Source: Elgaria multicarinata webbii
Taxonomy: Eukaryota; Chordata; Lepidosauria; Squamata; Anguidae
Length of the DNA stretch: 64,000 nt
Direction of reading: 5' to 3'
Assembly: GCF_023053635.1 (NCBI RefSeq)
Contig: NC_086178.1
Coordinates: 47,948,726-48,012,725 of the forward strand
Part shown: one piece after another, positions 1 to 11,087 of the stretch
Layout of the letters: every line of letters begins with the position of its first letter
How positions within the stretch are numbered: the first letter of the stretch is position 1
Made by a program: the position numbers and the translations under genes
The notes under the pieces: model-generated
Database searches by the model: none
What the model saw: only the letters and a program-made list of their open reading frames with translations
Told to the model about the DNA's origin: nothing

Positions 1-1640
1 GGTTTCCACTGAAATATATAGTAAAAATGTTTTTGCATTACTGAACATAAAATAGCTTTCTTTGACCTTGTGTGCCTGCATAAATGTCATGTATGAATTC
101 AGTATTGGGGCAGAGTAGAGGATCCACTACAGCTTGTTAGCACCAGGGTCCATCATGGCCTTGATCTAGATCTCTCATATCCAGTGACATATCCATCTTC
201 GAGAGAATATCATTATCTGAGAGAGGGGGGGGTGGAGGAGGAAGAGGAGGTTACAGGATGAACTACTTTGCCTAAATTGAGGTTTTTGGAGTATGCCGTT
301 TTGTTTGGCAGCTTTTACAAGGAGTTATGCATATAATTTCCTATGATCATGATACCATTGGGGAAACACTAATTTGAATAGTTGTCCTGTTTAATGTATG
401 CTTCTGCATCTTTGTACAACTGGCTTTAATTTTTGGTTTGCTTTCAAAACCTTCTCTCCAGGCTGATAGTTCTAGAACTGAGGGCCCAAGACCATGGGGT
501 ATGGTGGGTAGCACCCTGTGCTGCTAGCAGTTTCTAGTTCTTTCCTGAATTGTTTCTTATCTTCTCCAGTGGGGGTTGTGTTCCTTTTTCTTCGGGCCGA
601 TTCTTCCTGGTTCTCTTGTCCCTAGCTGTTATCTTCTTCATCTCCTTTTTCTACTTTCGGTTTTCTCTCTGTAGTTCCTCCTATATTTTTCTCCCCCTCT
701 CCACATTATTTCTGCCCAGGAGTGAGGCCAGGTGTGGAACTTGCATTCCGTGCATTATGTGGGTGGTGAGTGGTTTCAAAGGGCTAGCAAATGTGGCTGC
801 GAATCCTGAAGGTATCTCCTTGACAACTGTCCTGGCTGTTATGTTATGATTAGGACTTGGCTGATGAGTACAAAAACTTGGCATTCCATCTAAGCAATGC
901 TGCTTGAAACTAAAACATTAACAGAAACCTTGAGGGAAACATCACCTCCTGCTCTCTCCCTGCTCCCAATTCCACTCTTTCTTTTACTGTCATAAACAAT
1001 CCTATAAGGTTACCAGAGCCAAACTGCTGTTCCTGCTGCTTCCCAATCATGTGTCAGAAGCACGGAGGCCCACGCTTTTGCAGCCCCGCCAACTGGTGTA
1101 ACAAGTCAAACCTGTTCCGTCCCTGGTAAGAATGGCTGGGGAACACCTTGTATGCCTGGAGTCAAGGATGATTCCTGGCACTTACTCCACCAAGATTACT
1201 TCAGAAGGCTTAGTATTAATTTTTGAATGTTTTTGTTATCAGTCAGCAGAAGTGCAATTACATGGAGACATTCCAGTGGTACAGCGTTGACAGAAGTGTA
1301 ATATTGCTAGGGGTAGGTCTATTCCTGGCTCTAGGGTATACCTATTATAGAAGTGTCCCATGGCTGCTCTTTTGTGAGGAAAAAGCTAAGAATATCCACA
1401 ATACCTTTTGCATAAGAAAAGTCCTGCTGGGACAGACCAAAAGCCTCTCTTGTCCAAAATCTTGTTTCTCAACTGGCCAACCAGATGCCTCTCGGGAATC
1501 CCCACAAGCAAGACAAGAGAGCAACAGCTCTCTCCCGCTGTTGTTCCACAGCAACTGGTATTTAAAAGCATGTTGCCTCTGATCATGGAGGTATTATACA
1601 GCCATGTAGCATTTATAATTTTGTCCTCCTTGAATTTTTC
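1..1640. other. Gene-free stretch, inferred BOK intron
   Basis: No exon, RNA gene or clear repeat recognised. The stretch contains a purine-rich run near 220-255 and short open frames without recognisable domains. It lies upstream of the first visible BOK exon, so it is inferred to be intronic, because the BOK start-codon exon was not found in the window. Confidence 0.5.
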
Positions 1641-1649
1641 CAACCCCCT

Positions 1650-2000
1650 TGTAAGATGGTGTGTAAGATGGCGGCCATCATCAGATCTTGTGGCAGCGGA
1701 TTCCATAGTTTAACTATGAACTCTGTGGAAAAAGTACTTCAGCTTCATTGGATGTCCCTGAGTTCTATGAGAGAAGGAGAAAACCTTTTCTCTATCTGCT
1801 TTCTCTTCATCATGCATATTTTTTTTTTTGCACTTCTAAGCTAAAAAGCCCCCCCCAAAAAAATAACTTTTCCTCAAAGGTTGCTCTAGCCTCTTGATCA
1901 GTTTGATTGCCCTTTTCTGCACTTTTTCTAGCTCTGCCATATCCTTTTTGAGATATGGTGACCAGGACTATACAGTGTCTTTCAAGTGTGGTTATCGTAT
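1650..2000 (-). mobile_element. CR1 LINE 3' fragment
   Basis: The plus strand reads as the antisense of a CR1 3' region. It has the familiar blocks about a cosmetic 'gcttcattggatg', the 'ttttctctatc' segment, and the end segment with 'tgatcagtttgattgccc' and 'gagatatggtgaccagga'. The copy is diverged and 5' truncated. Family assignment is from recognition of the CR1 tail, not from a search. Confidence 0.7.
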
Positions 2001-2098
2001 TGTTAATTTCATTTCTATACTGCCCCATAGCCAAAGCTTTCTGGGTGGTTTACAACAATTCATAAAAAGTACAAAATACAACATAATAAAAACAGTCT
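2000..2098 (-). mobile_element. L2-like LINE 3' end, short copy
   Basis: Antisense copy of the tail found many times in this window: 'ctatactgccccatagcc' followed by 'tttctgggtggtttac' and an A-rich flank. Only the last ~100 bp are present. It abuts the next, longer sense copy, giving two tails back to back. Confidence 0.7.
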
Positions 2099-2109
2099 GA
2101 AAATTTCTG

Positions 2110-2832
2110 TGCCCTTATCTGGACAGAGATAGCCTAGCTACAGTTATCCATGCTCTGATAACCTCTCGTTTGGATTACTGCAATGCATTATATGTGGGGC
2201 TGCCTTTGAAAACGGTCCGGAAACTTCAACTGGTACAAAACAGGGCAGCACGCTTACTAACGGACTGGCCTACGAGACCACATTACACCAGTCCTTTTCC
2301 AGCTTCATTGGCTGCCAGTCCAGGTCCGGTCCCGATTCAAAGTGCTGGTATTAACATTTAAAGCCCTAAACGGTTTGGGGCCAGGTTATCTGAAGGAACG
2401 CCTCCTCCCGTATGTACCTGCCTGGACCATAAGGTCATCCTCAGGGGTCTTTTTCCGTGAGCCCCTGCCAAAGGAAGTGAGGCAGGTGGTTACCAGGAGG
2501 AGGGCCTTCTCTGCTGTGGCACCCTGGCTGTGGAATGAGCTCCCTAAGGAGGTTCACTTGGCACCTACATTATATGCTTTTAGACGCCAGGTGAAGACCT
2601 TTTTATTCTCCCAGCATTTTAACAGTCTATAAATAAATTTTAACTTGGTGTTTTAAATTTGTAATTTTGCATTGCTGCTGTTTTTATCTCATTGAGCTTT
2701 TATATTGTATTTTATATTATGGTTTTATACTGTTGTTTTATACTTTGAATGTTTTTAATTTTTGTGAACCGCCCAGAGAGCTCCGACTATTGGGCAGTAT
2801 AGAAATGTAATAAATAAATAAATAAATAAATT
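2110..2832 (+). mobile_element. L2-like LINE 3' end (ORF2 C-terminus and tail)
   Basis: A broken reading frame encodes the end of a non-LTR reverse transcriptase: DYCNALYVGLPLKTV, KLQLVQNRAARLL, then FKALNGLGPGYLKERL, RAFSAVAPWLWNELPKEV and RRQVKTFLFS. A 3' UTR with 'gaaccgcccagagagctc' follows, then an (AAAT)n tail at about 2811-2832. The protein pattern fits the L2/CR1 superfamily, and the family name is an inference. The copy is 5' truncated, as usual for LINEs. Confidence 0.85.
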
Positions 2833-3242
2833 TTAACATAGAAAAGTTAAAACAATGTAAACAGCTAAAACAATTTAAATAAGTAATGTTTTTTTCTAGT
2901 AGACTTATTCTAAAACAGCAGATATAGATGCCTTATCTTATACAATTAAGGAAAAATAAATTATGGAATGTTTTATTTTAGCATGATGAATAAAATGTTT
3001 AAGATAAGGTGTTCATATATTTACTTCTCCAAATAATTTCTAAAAACTATGTACAGTATGAGATTATTACAATTTCTGTGCACTGAGGACAAGCAAGTGC
3101 TAGGTTGCAAACAGACTACAACTCTCAAATGCAAGAGCAACATGCATTTCTGCCTTTAGGGGGCACTGCCATTGAAGCAGAGACTGAAACTGATAGTGAT
3201 AGCTATAGGTCAAAAAATCAGTTTGATTAAATTTTATGCATA
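2833..3242. other. Gene-free AT-rich stretch
   Basis: No gene or repeat recognised. It lies between two L2-like LINE ends in the inferred BOK intron. Confidence 0.5.
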
Positions 3243-3610
3243 ATTTATTTATTTATTTATTGCATTTATATACCACCCCATAGCTGAAGCTCTCAGGGCG
3301 GTTTACAAAGATTAAAAAACTGGACATTAAAAATCAATATACAAAATTGAAAACCATAAAAATATAAAACAATTTTTAAACTCTCAGCCAGGCCAAATGC
3401 CTGGGAGCAAAGAAAAGTCTTGACCTGGCGCTGAAAAGATAACAGTGTTGGCGCCATGTTGGCCTCATTGGGAAGATCATTCCATAATTGGGGGGCCATC
3501 ACAGAGAAGGCCCTCTCCCTTGTTGCCAGCCTCCGAGCTTCCCTTGGAGTAGTCACCCGGAGGAGGACCTTGGATGTTGAGTGTAGTGTATGGGTAGGTT
3601 CGTGTCGGGA
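3243..3610 (-). mobile_element. L2-like LINE 3' end
   Basis: It begins on the plus strand with a (TTTA)n tail, then 'tataccaccccatagctgaa' and the antisense of the ORF2 end. The minus-strand reading gives RAFSVMAPQLWNDLPNEANM and FQRQVKTFLCSQ. This is an independent, more diverged copy of the family at 2110-2832, truncated at its 5' side. Confidence 0.8.
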
Positions 3611-4068
3611 AAAGCTGTGCTTTGGATGCCTCACTTGATTCAATGGCTATAATACTGAAGTCTAAGTCCTGGCAGATGCCAAAGAATTTATTCTGGAAGT
3701 ACCTAGTAAATATGTTACAGCGGGCCTCAGATGGTTCTACCACATCCTTGGGGCCAGCATAGAAAAGCCCCCGGACAACTCTGAAAAGCTCCACTGGGAG
3801 GCAGATTGATGGTTTGACAGTGGAAGCAAAGTATTTTTTATTTTTTATTTTGCTGCCCTCACTGCCCCTGAATACAGCTTACCATAGGCACTTACCAGTA
3901 TTTGATTGCATCTACCAGCAGTTCGTCTCCATCTGCACCCAAGCCGTCTCCTATTTTGTTTCATCACTCTCAGTTTCATCATGCCTGTTTAGGAATAAGA
4001 ACTGTAGGCACTTTTACTCCAAGCAGAGTAACAAAATTATGATGTTTATGCAGAGCATAATCCACAGT
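3611..4068. other. Gene-free stretch
   Basis: Nothing recognisable beyond chance open frames. It is flanked by LINE and Penelope-like remains. Confidence 0.4.
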
Positions 4069-4150
4069 TGGCTGATACTTTTATTAGGAGCAACCAAAAT
4101 GCCATAAAAGATTGAGCAATCTTTCAAGCTCTCCAGAACTCTTCATCAAG
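4069..4150 (-). mobile_element. Penelope-like element terminal fragment (tentative)
   Basis: On the minus strand the order is TTGATGA, a hairpin-forming stretch (AGTTCTGGAGAGCTT), GAAAG, and then an AT-rich tail with 'cctaataaaagtatcagcc'. A better preserved relative lies at 37412-37548. The TGATGA-hairpin-GAAA order resembles the hammerhead cores known from Penelope-like retroelements. The assignment rests on this architecture only. Confidence 0.45.
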
Positions 4151-4151
4151 T

Positions 4152-4725
4152 TATTTATTTATTCATTGCATTTCTATACCACCCAATATAGTGGTGAACC
4201 GCCGAAGCTCTCTGGGCGGTTCACAAAAATTAAGACCATTCAAAGTATAAAACAACAGTATAAAACCATAATATAAAATACAATATAAAAGCACAACCAG
4301 GATAAAATCAGCAGCAGTGCAGAAATAAAAATTTAAAATACAAATTTAAAACAGCAAGGTTAAAATTAATGTATAGACTGTTAAAATCCTGGGAGAATAA
4401 AAAGGTCTTCACCTGGCGTCTAAAAGCATATAATGTAGGTGCCAAGCAAACCTCCTTAGGGAGCTCATTCCACAGCCAGGGTGCCACAGCAGAGAAGGCC
4501 CTCCTCCTGGTAGCCACCTGCCTCACTTCCTTTGGCAGGGGCTCACGGAGAAGGACCCCTGAGGACCTTAGGGTCCAGGCAGGTACATATGGGGGGAGGC
4601 GTTCCTTCAGATAGCCTGGCCCCAAGCCGTTTAAGGCTTTAAATGTTAATACCGGCACTTTGAATCGGGCCCGGACTTGGACTGGCAGCCAATGAACCTG
4701 GAAGAGGACTGACTTGAAGTTAGAT
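4152..4725 (-). mobile_element. L2-like LINE 3' end
   Basis: A (TTTA)n tail on the plus strand is followed by 'gaagctctctgggcggttca' and the antisense ORF2 end. The minus-strand translation contains FQVHWLPVQVRARFKV, TFKALNGLGPGYLKERLPPY and RAFSAVAPWLWNELPKEV. It is one of the least disrupted copies in the window: the last ~170 codons are open in one frame, and the open frame continues into unrelated flanking DNA to 5090. Confidence 0.85.
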
Positions 4726-5059
4726 GGTGCGACACATGGGGCAGACAGTGGGAGAAGTGCTGGGGAGAACATACTACAAAAATTAGGCCAGATGTTTTGG
4801 CCATGAAGTCTGTGATAAAGACTCAGGCCCAAGGAGGAGCAGATTGCAGACAGAATGCATTGTTTACTGGTAGATGTTGCCGGTACCGGATTACACCTAG
4901 TATTCTGGGACAAAGAAGCAATGGCTGAACCCCATTTCTGAAAACAAAGGCCAGGCCAGTTGTAACTCCGATCTGTCCCTTGCCTTGGGTGAGACACGTA
5001 GTTGCTGTTCAAATGACACAACAGACCATCATGGGTTAGTTGACCCACAGTGAGGCTAC

Positions 5060-5290
5060 AGCACTTGCAGCTCCCATTTGTGGTTATCATGTTACGCGAA
5101 CCCAGTTAGCATGTGTTACGCAAGGGCTAAATAACCCTCACATAACCCATGATCTGTTTTAGGGTTATGCGAGGATGCTTAACCCTCACATAACTGACAC
5201 TCACCAGATTCATGCAACACAATGACCCCTAAGGGTGGTTTGGATATGCAGTTTGGTAGCTGTATGTGCTGCAACTTATGCATTAAATAA
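5060..5290. mobile_element. Foldback (MITE-like) element, family A copy 1
   Basis: Contains opposed copies of 'aaccctcacataaccc' and 'gggttatgcgagg', giving an internal hairpin, followed by 'actcaccagattcatgcaac'. A second copy in the same order and orientation lies at 60580-60790. No coding capacity; ends not defined. Confidence 0.6.
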
Positions 5291-5923
5291 CCCCCAACAA
5301 GCTGTGGCATGTCGTCCAAAGCTGGTCACAGGGTCCTGAGTAGGCACTGCAGAGAGCAGAAGTAAAACAAACATAGTTTTCATATTAGCAAAGCCAGAGA
5401 TTAATTTTAGGTGGTGCGCTTCGCAAAAAAGAACGAAAGAATTGAAGCCAAATTGCGTAGTATTATCTAGTGGTTGGAGGGGATGCAGAGCAAATATCTC
5501 ATCCTTATGAGTTTACACTATGCCCCATCCTTTCTTTACACCAGATGTGTTTTTCGATTAGGAAGCAGCTGTCCTTGACTTCCTCTTTTCTTTTTCTCAA
5601 AAGGAATCCCACGTTCCTTGTGTAAAGAGCTCCTCCCTCGCAAATAACGTCCCCTCTTATCAGGCCTGTGCATGTATGCACCACACTTCCTTTTGTTTTT
5701 TATCAGATCACATGGAACAATTCAGCCCTTCCGAGGGTCAAATGTTTTCCTTGCAGGTTTCTCCAAAACCTTCTGGTGTTTCATCTGCTTCAGTATTGGC
5801 TTAGCTGAGGCTGCCAGAAGATTACGTAACTGGCAAGTGCTTAATTGCTTTTTGCAATCCTTAACCAGCTAGAGGGGATGAATAAACTGTAGGCTTTCAA
5901 GTTCCATTTGTTCAGTGCTGTTA
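5291..5923. other. Gene-free stretch
   Basis: No gene or known repeat recognised; mixed-composition DNA. Confidence 0.4.
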
Positions 5924-6180
5924 TTTATTAAAATTGATAAATTACCCTTCATCCACAATGAGCCCTGGAGTGGTGTACATAATATGAAAAGACAAATACA
6001 ATATGTTAACAATAAAATAAGAAGCATGCTAATTATTCCACCATCAAACATAAAAACCAATTAATTTTAAAAAATAAAATATATTAACAATAAAATAAGC
6101 ATACAAATTATTCCACCATCAAACAAAGGAACCAATTAATAATAAAACATTTAACATTTAAAAAGCCTGGGCAAAAAAGG
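5924..6180 (-). mobile_element. Degenerate LINE-tail-like sequence with tandem duplication
   Basis: The plus strand starts 'tatttattaaaattgataaa' and continues A-rich with 'ccctggagtggtgtacata', the layout of an antisense LINE 3' tail from another family. It includes a direct duplication: about 6001-6064 is repeated at 6079-6140 (period about 78 bp) with a few changes. Confidence 0.4.
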
Positions 6181-6292
6181 AATGTTTTGATTTAGTACCA
6201 AAAAGAAATCAAGGTCCCAACTGGGAGAGTATTCAGTGGGAGAAAGACATTACATATTTACAAAAGTCAGGGCCTTTTGTAAATACATACCA

Positions 6293-6362
6293 AGCCTAAC
6301 ATTCTTCAGATGTGTTGGACTGCAACTACCAGCACCCCCAGCCAACATGGTCATTGGGCACA
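6293..6362. mobile_element. Partial hAT-type palindromic MITE
   Basis: One arm of the common palindrome: 'cagatgtgttggactgcaac', then 'ccagccaacatggtcattgg'. The opposite arm is missing. Same family as 7325-7443. Confidence 0.55.
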
Positions 6363-7316
6363 GATCACACTGGCTATCCATGTTTCATGGCTTTATCTTG
6401 CAGCAAAGAAGAGGCCAAAATATGTAATAATCATTGTTCCTTAAAGACTGAGGATAATACAGATGAGTCCTATCTGCATCATTAATTAAACTACTCCCAA
6501 ATGTGTTTATAATCTTTGTGCAGTGCCCTTGCAAGTCCTTTTTCAATGACAGTGTGTGGTATCTATGACCATGTGTACGAGAACCATCTTGTGTATAATG
6601 GCTGGCAGGGGCAGAGAGTGCTTTATTAATCTGGTTGGATGCATGGCAAAGTTCAAACAAAAATGTTCCAAATTGAAAGCTTCCAAGGTGACAAAGCATT
6701 GTTGGCCAGTGTTTGCCAGCTTTTTGTTTAAAAAGTGCTCAGTTGTGTGCTCCTCTGCTGGAGTTGTGTAGAGTGATGGCTGTGCAACAAAGAAGGAATT
6801 GTGTTGCTTATCAGTCTCCTCCAATTGGGGAAGGCTGCAATATATGCCCTTCATGACATGTGCAGAGCCATGCTCCATAGAGCACCCACAACAGAAATGA
6901 ATATGCTGCCTAGAAGAAGCATGGTGCTCTGCTTCCCACCCTGATATAAATACATTGTGGCAAGTGGAGATGTAAAACCATGTAACACTAGTGCTACCTT
7001 GAGGGAAGACGCACAGACAACAATACAGTAAAGGAGGATAAAATGCACATTCTTTGACTTTACTCAATGAACTAATCCTGCAAAACAATCCTAGAACTAT
7101 ACCCAATAGTAGAAGCCTAGGCCACAAGCATAAGCACACTCACTTGGGACACTTTCATCATGATTTTATTTCCTTACTTGCACTTTGAAAGCACATTTAG
7201 CATAGGGATCAGGGTGGCTGTAGCCACTAGTCTTTGTAACATGCTAACAATTAGATATGGAAAGTAGGAGATTGCTTTATTCCAACTCAGACCATTGGTT
7301 CCTCTTGCTCAGTACT
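6363..7316. other. Gene-free stretch with a 198-codon open frame
   Basis: No repeat recognised. The minus strand is open for 198 codons (6543-7139). Its translation is rich in Cys, His and Ser, has no recognisable domain and shows no splice-site or poly(A) context, so it is not called as a gene. Confidence 0.4.
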
Positions 7317-7324
7317 GTCTACAC

Positions 7325-7443
7325 CACGGATAGGCAACCTGTGCCCTCCAGATGTTTTGGACTACAGCTCCCATAATCCCTGATCATTGGCTGTTGGTTG
7401 TGGCTGCTGTTGTCCAAAACATCTGGAGGGCATTGGCTTGTTA
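7325..7443. mobile_element. hAT-type palindromic MITE with 8-bp target duplication
   Basis: Two opposed arms carry 'gccctccagatgttttggac' and its complement 'gtccaaaacatctggagggc' around a short centre. Flanks at 7317-7324 (GTCTACAC) and 7444-7451 (GTCTACAT) match at 7 of 8 positions. This is the duplication length and TCTA-centred target known for hAT transposons. Non-autonomous; no open frame of its own. Confidence 0.8.
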
Positions 7444-7644
7444 GTCTACATTGACAGTTGCTCTGCAAGGTTTCAGTCTGGAGTCTTCTCAAGCCCTACT
7501 GGAGTTCTCAAGGGTTGATCCAGAGGCTTTGTGCATGTAAAGCCTGTAAACAGTGAGCTACACCCCTTCTCATAATTCTTGTAACGCTTCTGGGAGTTCG
7601 CACATCTTGAGCCTTGCCTCTGACTGTTCCCTCATTGCAACAAA

Positions 7645-8080
7645 GGGCATGTCTACACTATGGGAGGGAGCAGGGAGGATCTCGCAATATGCTGATCACG
7701 AGATCCTCTCCCTCAATCCACATGGGCATCGCACCCATTGTGGCTCACTCCAGCAAAAATTAAGGTTAAAAAAAGCCCTGACCCTGCTCCCCATCCCACC
7801 CCCGGATGGCCCTGGACTCTTCTTGTCCTGGCTCCTTCCCTCTGATGACCCCCGCTACTCGTGGGGAAGAGGGAAGAAGCCGGGATGGGCGTCCACACCA
7901 CCCACGGTCTTCGGGATCATTCTGGGACCATGGGAAAAGCTGGGAAAAAAGGGCCTGCCGATATCCTGGGGAAATGGAGAGAACATCCCTCCCTGCTCCC
8001 AGGATCCCCTGTGCATCATGTGGACGCACAGGGATGATCCTGGGACGATCCCCAGGATATCAACTGGTGTAGACATGCCC
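7645..8080. mobile_element. Non-autonomous DNA element with 14-bp terminal inverted repeats
   Basis: The ends are GGGCATGTCTACAC (7645-7658) and its exact complement GTGTAGACATGCCC (8067-8080). The 436-bp body is GC-rich and has internal hairpins (AGGATCTCG against CGAGATCCT; ATCCTGGG against CCCAGGAT). Several overlapping open frames on both strands reflect low stop-codon density, not a transposase. No clear target duplication seen. Confidence 0.75.
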
Positions 8081-8644
8081 GAAGACATATGTCTCTGGCC
8101 ACTTTCCATCTTCTTCTGCTCCCGCTGATTTTTTCAAAATGTGTGAATAGGAAAGTTGACATTGGACGTGGCTCTTCTTGCTGTTTGATGCTGCCTTTCT
8201 CCTATGCTTCTCTGGGAATGACAGGAGATCAAGAAAAATGCTGACTGAGTACACTTGATGCCGAAGGCAGGCTTGAGCTTGAGCTTTGAGAAAGTCAGCC
8301 AAGCCAGGAAAGAACATGAAATGTCAAGAGGGTTCCAGATCTTAACACCTCATGTCCATATTAGTGTGAAACAGCTGGTGACACATTTAGTCTGCCTAAT
8401 TAATTCACAGCTTCAGGCAGGCCCTGGGCTTCTGTCATGTCCCTCCCAGCCCATGAAATGCTTTTTCAACTTTATTGCAAGCTTGACAAGGCGTTGCAAA
8501 AGGGTGTATCCCACAAAAGTGATGAGACACTCGAGTTATCCACATCTTGTCTGGGGGAGGATAAAGCCCCTCCCCAAACCTTAACCCTTTCTGAGGCAAT
8601 ACAAGAGCATAATTCTGAGGACACATTCTGAAGCCAAAGTTGTA
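8081..8644. other. Gene-free stretch
   Basis: Nothing recognised; chance open frames only. Confidence 0.4.
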
Positions 8645-8745
8645 ATTTTAAACATTTAATATCCCATTCTTCATCCAGAAAAGAATCTGAGTGGCTTACA
8701 AGAGGAATAAATAAATGAAATTCAGTAACCAGTGGAGGCAATAAA
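8645..8745 (-). mobile_element. LINE 3' tail fragment, other family
   Basis: The stretch 'cattcttcatccagaaaaga' followed by 'gagtggcttacaagagg' and A-rich DNA has the layout of an antisense LINE 3' end different from the L2-like family here. Confidence 0.4.
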
Positions 8746-9320
8746 ACGTTAAACCTGCACAGCAGAAAACAAACTAGTGTAAAAAAGTATCATGTTCATG
8801 TATCCAGGGCTGGTGTCAAGGGTTGGGCACCTGCCGAGGGTCCACACCCCAGTAGGAGTCCACTATCAAGAACTCCCTGAGCTTGCTCCTCACCATCTTT
8901 CACTCAGACAACCATGGTGGTGAGAAGAAGGAGCAGTAGGTGCCATTGCCTGCTTGCTCATTGGCTCTCTGCCTGTCAAGCATGCTAGTGCTAGCAGTGA
9001 TGAGAAACAGGAGGAGGAGCCATAGCAGATGGTGACAACAGTGGTGGCGAAGGTAGGCTCACTGAGGGAGCGGGCTCATTGAGAGTCCTTTCCAATGCCA
9101 GTTTTTGAGGGCCCTTGGGCATGTCTCCCATTTCTTTTATGTTACTGTCCTCATCATTTTTCTAAATAATAGAATGAGAGGAGGATGAATCCTGGATCTG
9201 ATTGTCTTTTGCTGTCTATCACAGAAACAGGTGAATGTGATTTACTATTTGACCAACACTGGGGGGGTGGAATCACCCCAATTACCCAATTCCATCCATA
9301 ACAGTGATCTATGTATTGTA
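8746..9320. other. Gene-free stretch
   Basis: No gene or repeat recognised with confidence. Confidence 0.4.
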
Positions 9321-9327
9321 CCCTAGC

Positions 9328-9465
9328 CCAGCCTTCTGGAACTTGGTGCCCTCTAGATGTTTTTGACTACAACTTTCAGCATTTTCCTGATCATTGGCCA
9401 TGCTAGCTGGGGCTGATGGGAGTTGAAGTCCAACACGTCTGGAGGACACCAGAATGGGGAAGGTT
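9328..9465. mobile_element. hAT-type palindromic MITE
   Basis: Arms 'ggtgccctctagatg' and 'gttgaagtccaacacgtctg' are separated by 'gatcattggccatgctagct'. The outer ends are ccttctggaacttgg and a complementary-looking tail 'ccagaatggggaagg'. Diverged; no target duplication recognised. Confidence 0.7.
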
Positions 9466-9514
9466 GATCTATATCTTTTAGAAAATGCTGAACAGCCATG
9501 TCTCTGTTCATATA

Positions 9515-9560
9515 TTTCTTCATTTCATTCCTATACTGCCCAATAACTGAAGCTACTCTT
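9515..9560 (-). mobile_element. L2-like LINE 3' end scrap
   Basis: 'cattcctatactgcccaata' followed by 'actgaagct' is the antisense end motif of the L2-like family; only about 45 bp remain. Confidence 0.45.
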
Positions 9561-10239
9561 CAACCCGCAGTAGATCATGCACACTCAAGGAAAAGGCCAG
9601 AGTAACACAGCTCTTACATTTCAATGTATTATGTGTTGCTTTCTATGTACATTCATAACCACATGTTTATATTTAGTCAGTAGCCTTGTTTAGGTGGAGT
9701 ACTTGAACCTGTCAAGATCTGTTTGTTGGGGCTTTTTGTAGGTTTATTGGTATGTTGATTTATCATTTACTTACAAACTGTGGGTAATAGAAGACAAATA
9801 TACAGCGGTATATGCTTGGAACACACACATTATGGAGATGGATGTGTGAATGAATGTACATACCCAGAGAATACAAAAAGAGTAATTGCCTGCCTGAAGA
9901 CAGACATGTGGAGGAAGATGCATGTTTGGAGTAATAATTAATTTCTTACTAAAACTCTTATTAAAACATGCTTTTCGTAAAATGCAACTCTAGTTTTAGG
10001 GGTGGGGGGAGAAGCATGCTGCTCCAGCATTGGTCCCCCCCCCTTGGCATGGATGGAAGAACTGGGGTGGAACATGACTTCATAACAGGGAGCAGGTCCA
10101 TGTGTTGTATTGGCTCTGGAATTAGGATCACACTGATGGCAAGGGTGAGAACCACAGTTAATTGGGCTGTTTTAATGTTGGTACTAATGGTATTAAAGCA
10201 CTCATTGGTGAGCTTCTGTCTGATCTGAGATAGTTGCAG
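9561..10239. other. Gene-free stretch
   Basis: No gene or repeat recognised. Confidence 0.4.
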
Positions 10240-10352
10240 CTGTACACTATAACTGAACTAGATTGGGTCATCTCCCTGCCTGTGTGAAGAGAGTGCTGGA
10301 TTAGATGGACCCTTGATCTGCTCCAGCATGGTTCTTCTTATGTTCTTATGAC
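10240..10352 (+). mobile_element. CR1 LINE 3' end
   Basis: Sense CR1 tail: 'gtgctggattagatggaccc', then 'tgatctgctccagcatgg', ending in the short tandem 'ttcttatgttcttatg' that replaces poly(A) in this family. Confidence 0.75.
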
Positions 10353-10354
10353 AT

Positions 10355-10600
10355 TTATTTTATTTATTTTTATTTATTTATTACATTTTTATACCACCCA
10401 ATAGCTGAAGCTCTCTGGGCGGTTCACAAAAATTAAAACCATTAAGAACATAATAAAACATCCAACAATCTAAAAACCCAAATACAAAATACAATATAAA
10501 AAGCACAACCAGGATGAAACCAGACTGCAGAGATTGATATAGGATTAAAATACAGAATAAAAACAGGAAAGTTTAAATTTAGGTGTTAAAATACCTGAGT
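10355..10600 (-). mobile_element. L2-like LINE 3' end
   Basis: (TTTA)n tail, then 'tttataccacccaatagctg' and 'aagctctctgggcggttcac', then an A-rich 3' UTR. Only the 3' UTR is present. It is inserted directly beside a CR1 tail of opposite orientation. Confidence 0.8.
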
Positions 10601-10774
10601 CAACTGCACCATACTGAAACTAAGCCAGAATAATTAAGGAGCAGTTTACAAGTTTGTTTTTAAAAGGCCTGCAAACCAGATGAACTGCCCTCTCCATACT
10701 TTTTGGGCGCCACCCCTCCAGAACTTTCAGGCTGGCTATGGGCCTGATCCACATTTGAAACCCTGTTCTGGGTC

Positions 10775-11066
10775 CAGTATCAATAAGCGGGATGCTAATG
10801 ACAGGAGACAGGGCCTTTCCAGTAGTGGCACACTCGCTTTGGAAAACCTTCCCTGGTGCAGGCCTGTCTCTACTGAAGTTTAGGCACTGGCTTAAGACTC
10901 TTTTTCTATTTATCCTATTAATGAAATAATGGGTGTGTTTTTAGCTACTGTGTTAGATTCTGTTGTGCCGTTTGATTCAACTGTGTTGTGGGTTTTGTTT
11001 TTTGTGTCCTTAGGAATTTGTATGAGTGTTCAGTTGAAAAGTGGGATACAAATTATTTATACGAAC
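10775..11066 (+). mobile_element. LINE 3' end abutting a BOK exon
   Basis: Degenerate reverse-transcriptase C-terminal coding remains ('gggcctttccagtagtggca', 'ctggcttaagactctttt') are followed by a 3' UTR ending 'gaaaagtgggatacaaatta'. The element ends only about 20 bp before the acceptor of the BOK exon at 11088. The family is an L2/CR1-type LINE; assignment to a subfamily is not possible by eye. Confidence 0.6.
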
Positions 11067-11087
11067 ATCTTGTGTTTGTTTTCTTAG

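Noticed and set aside
4308-5090. 260-codon open frame as a host gene
   Set aside because: The C-terminal part is an L2-like LINE reverse-transcriptase end; the N-terminal part is unrelated flanking sequence read through by chance.
7553-8128. 191-codon open frame
   Set aside because: It coincides with the GC-rich DNA element at 7645-8080; other frames on both strands are also open, so no coding signal.
1-11087. BOK exon carrying the start codon
   Set aside because: No frame resembling the BOK N-terminus (MEVLRRSSVFAAE-like) was found; it is taken to lie left of the window.
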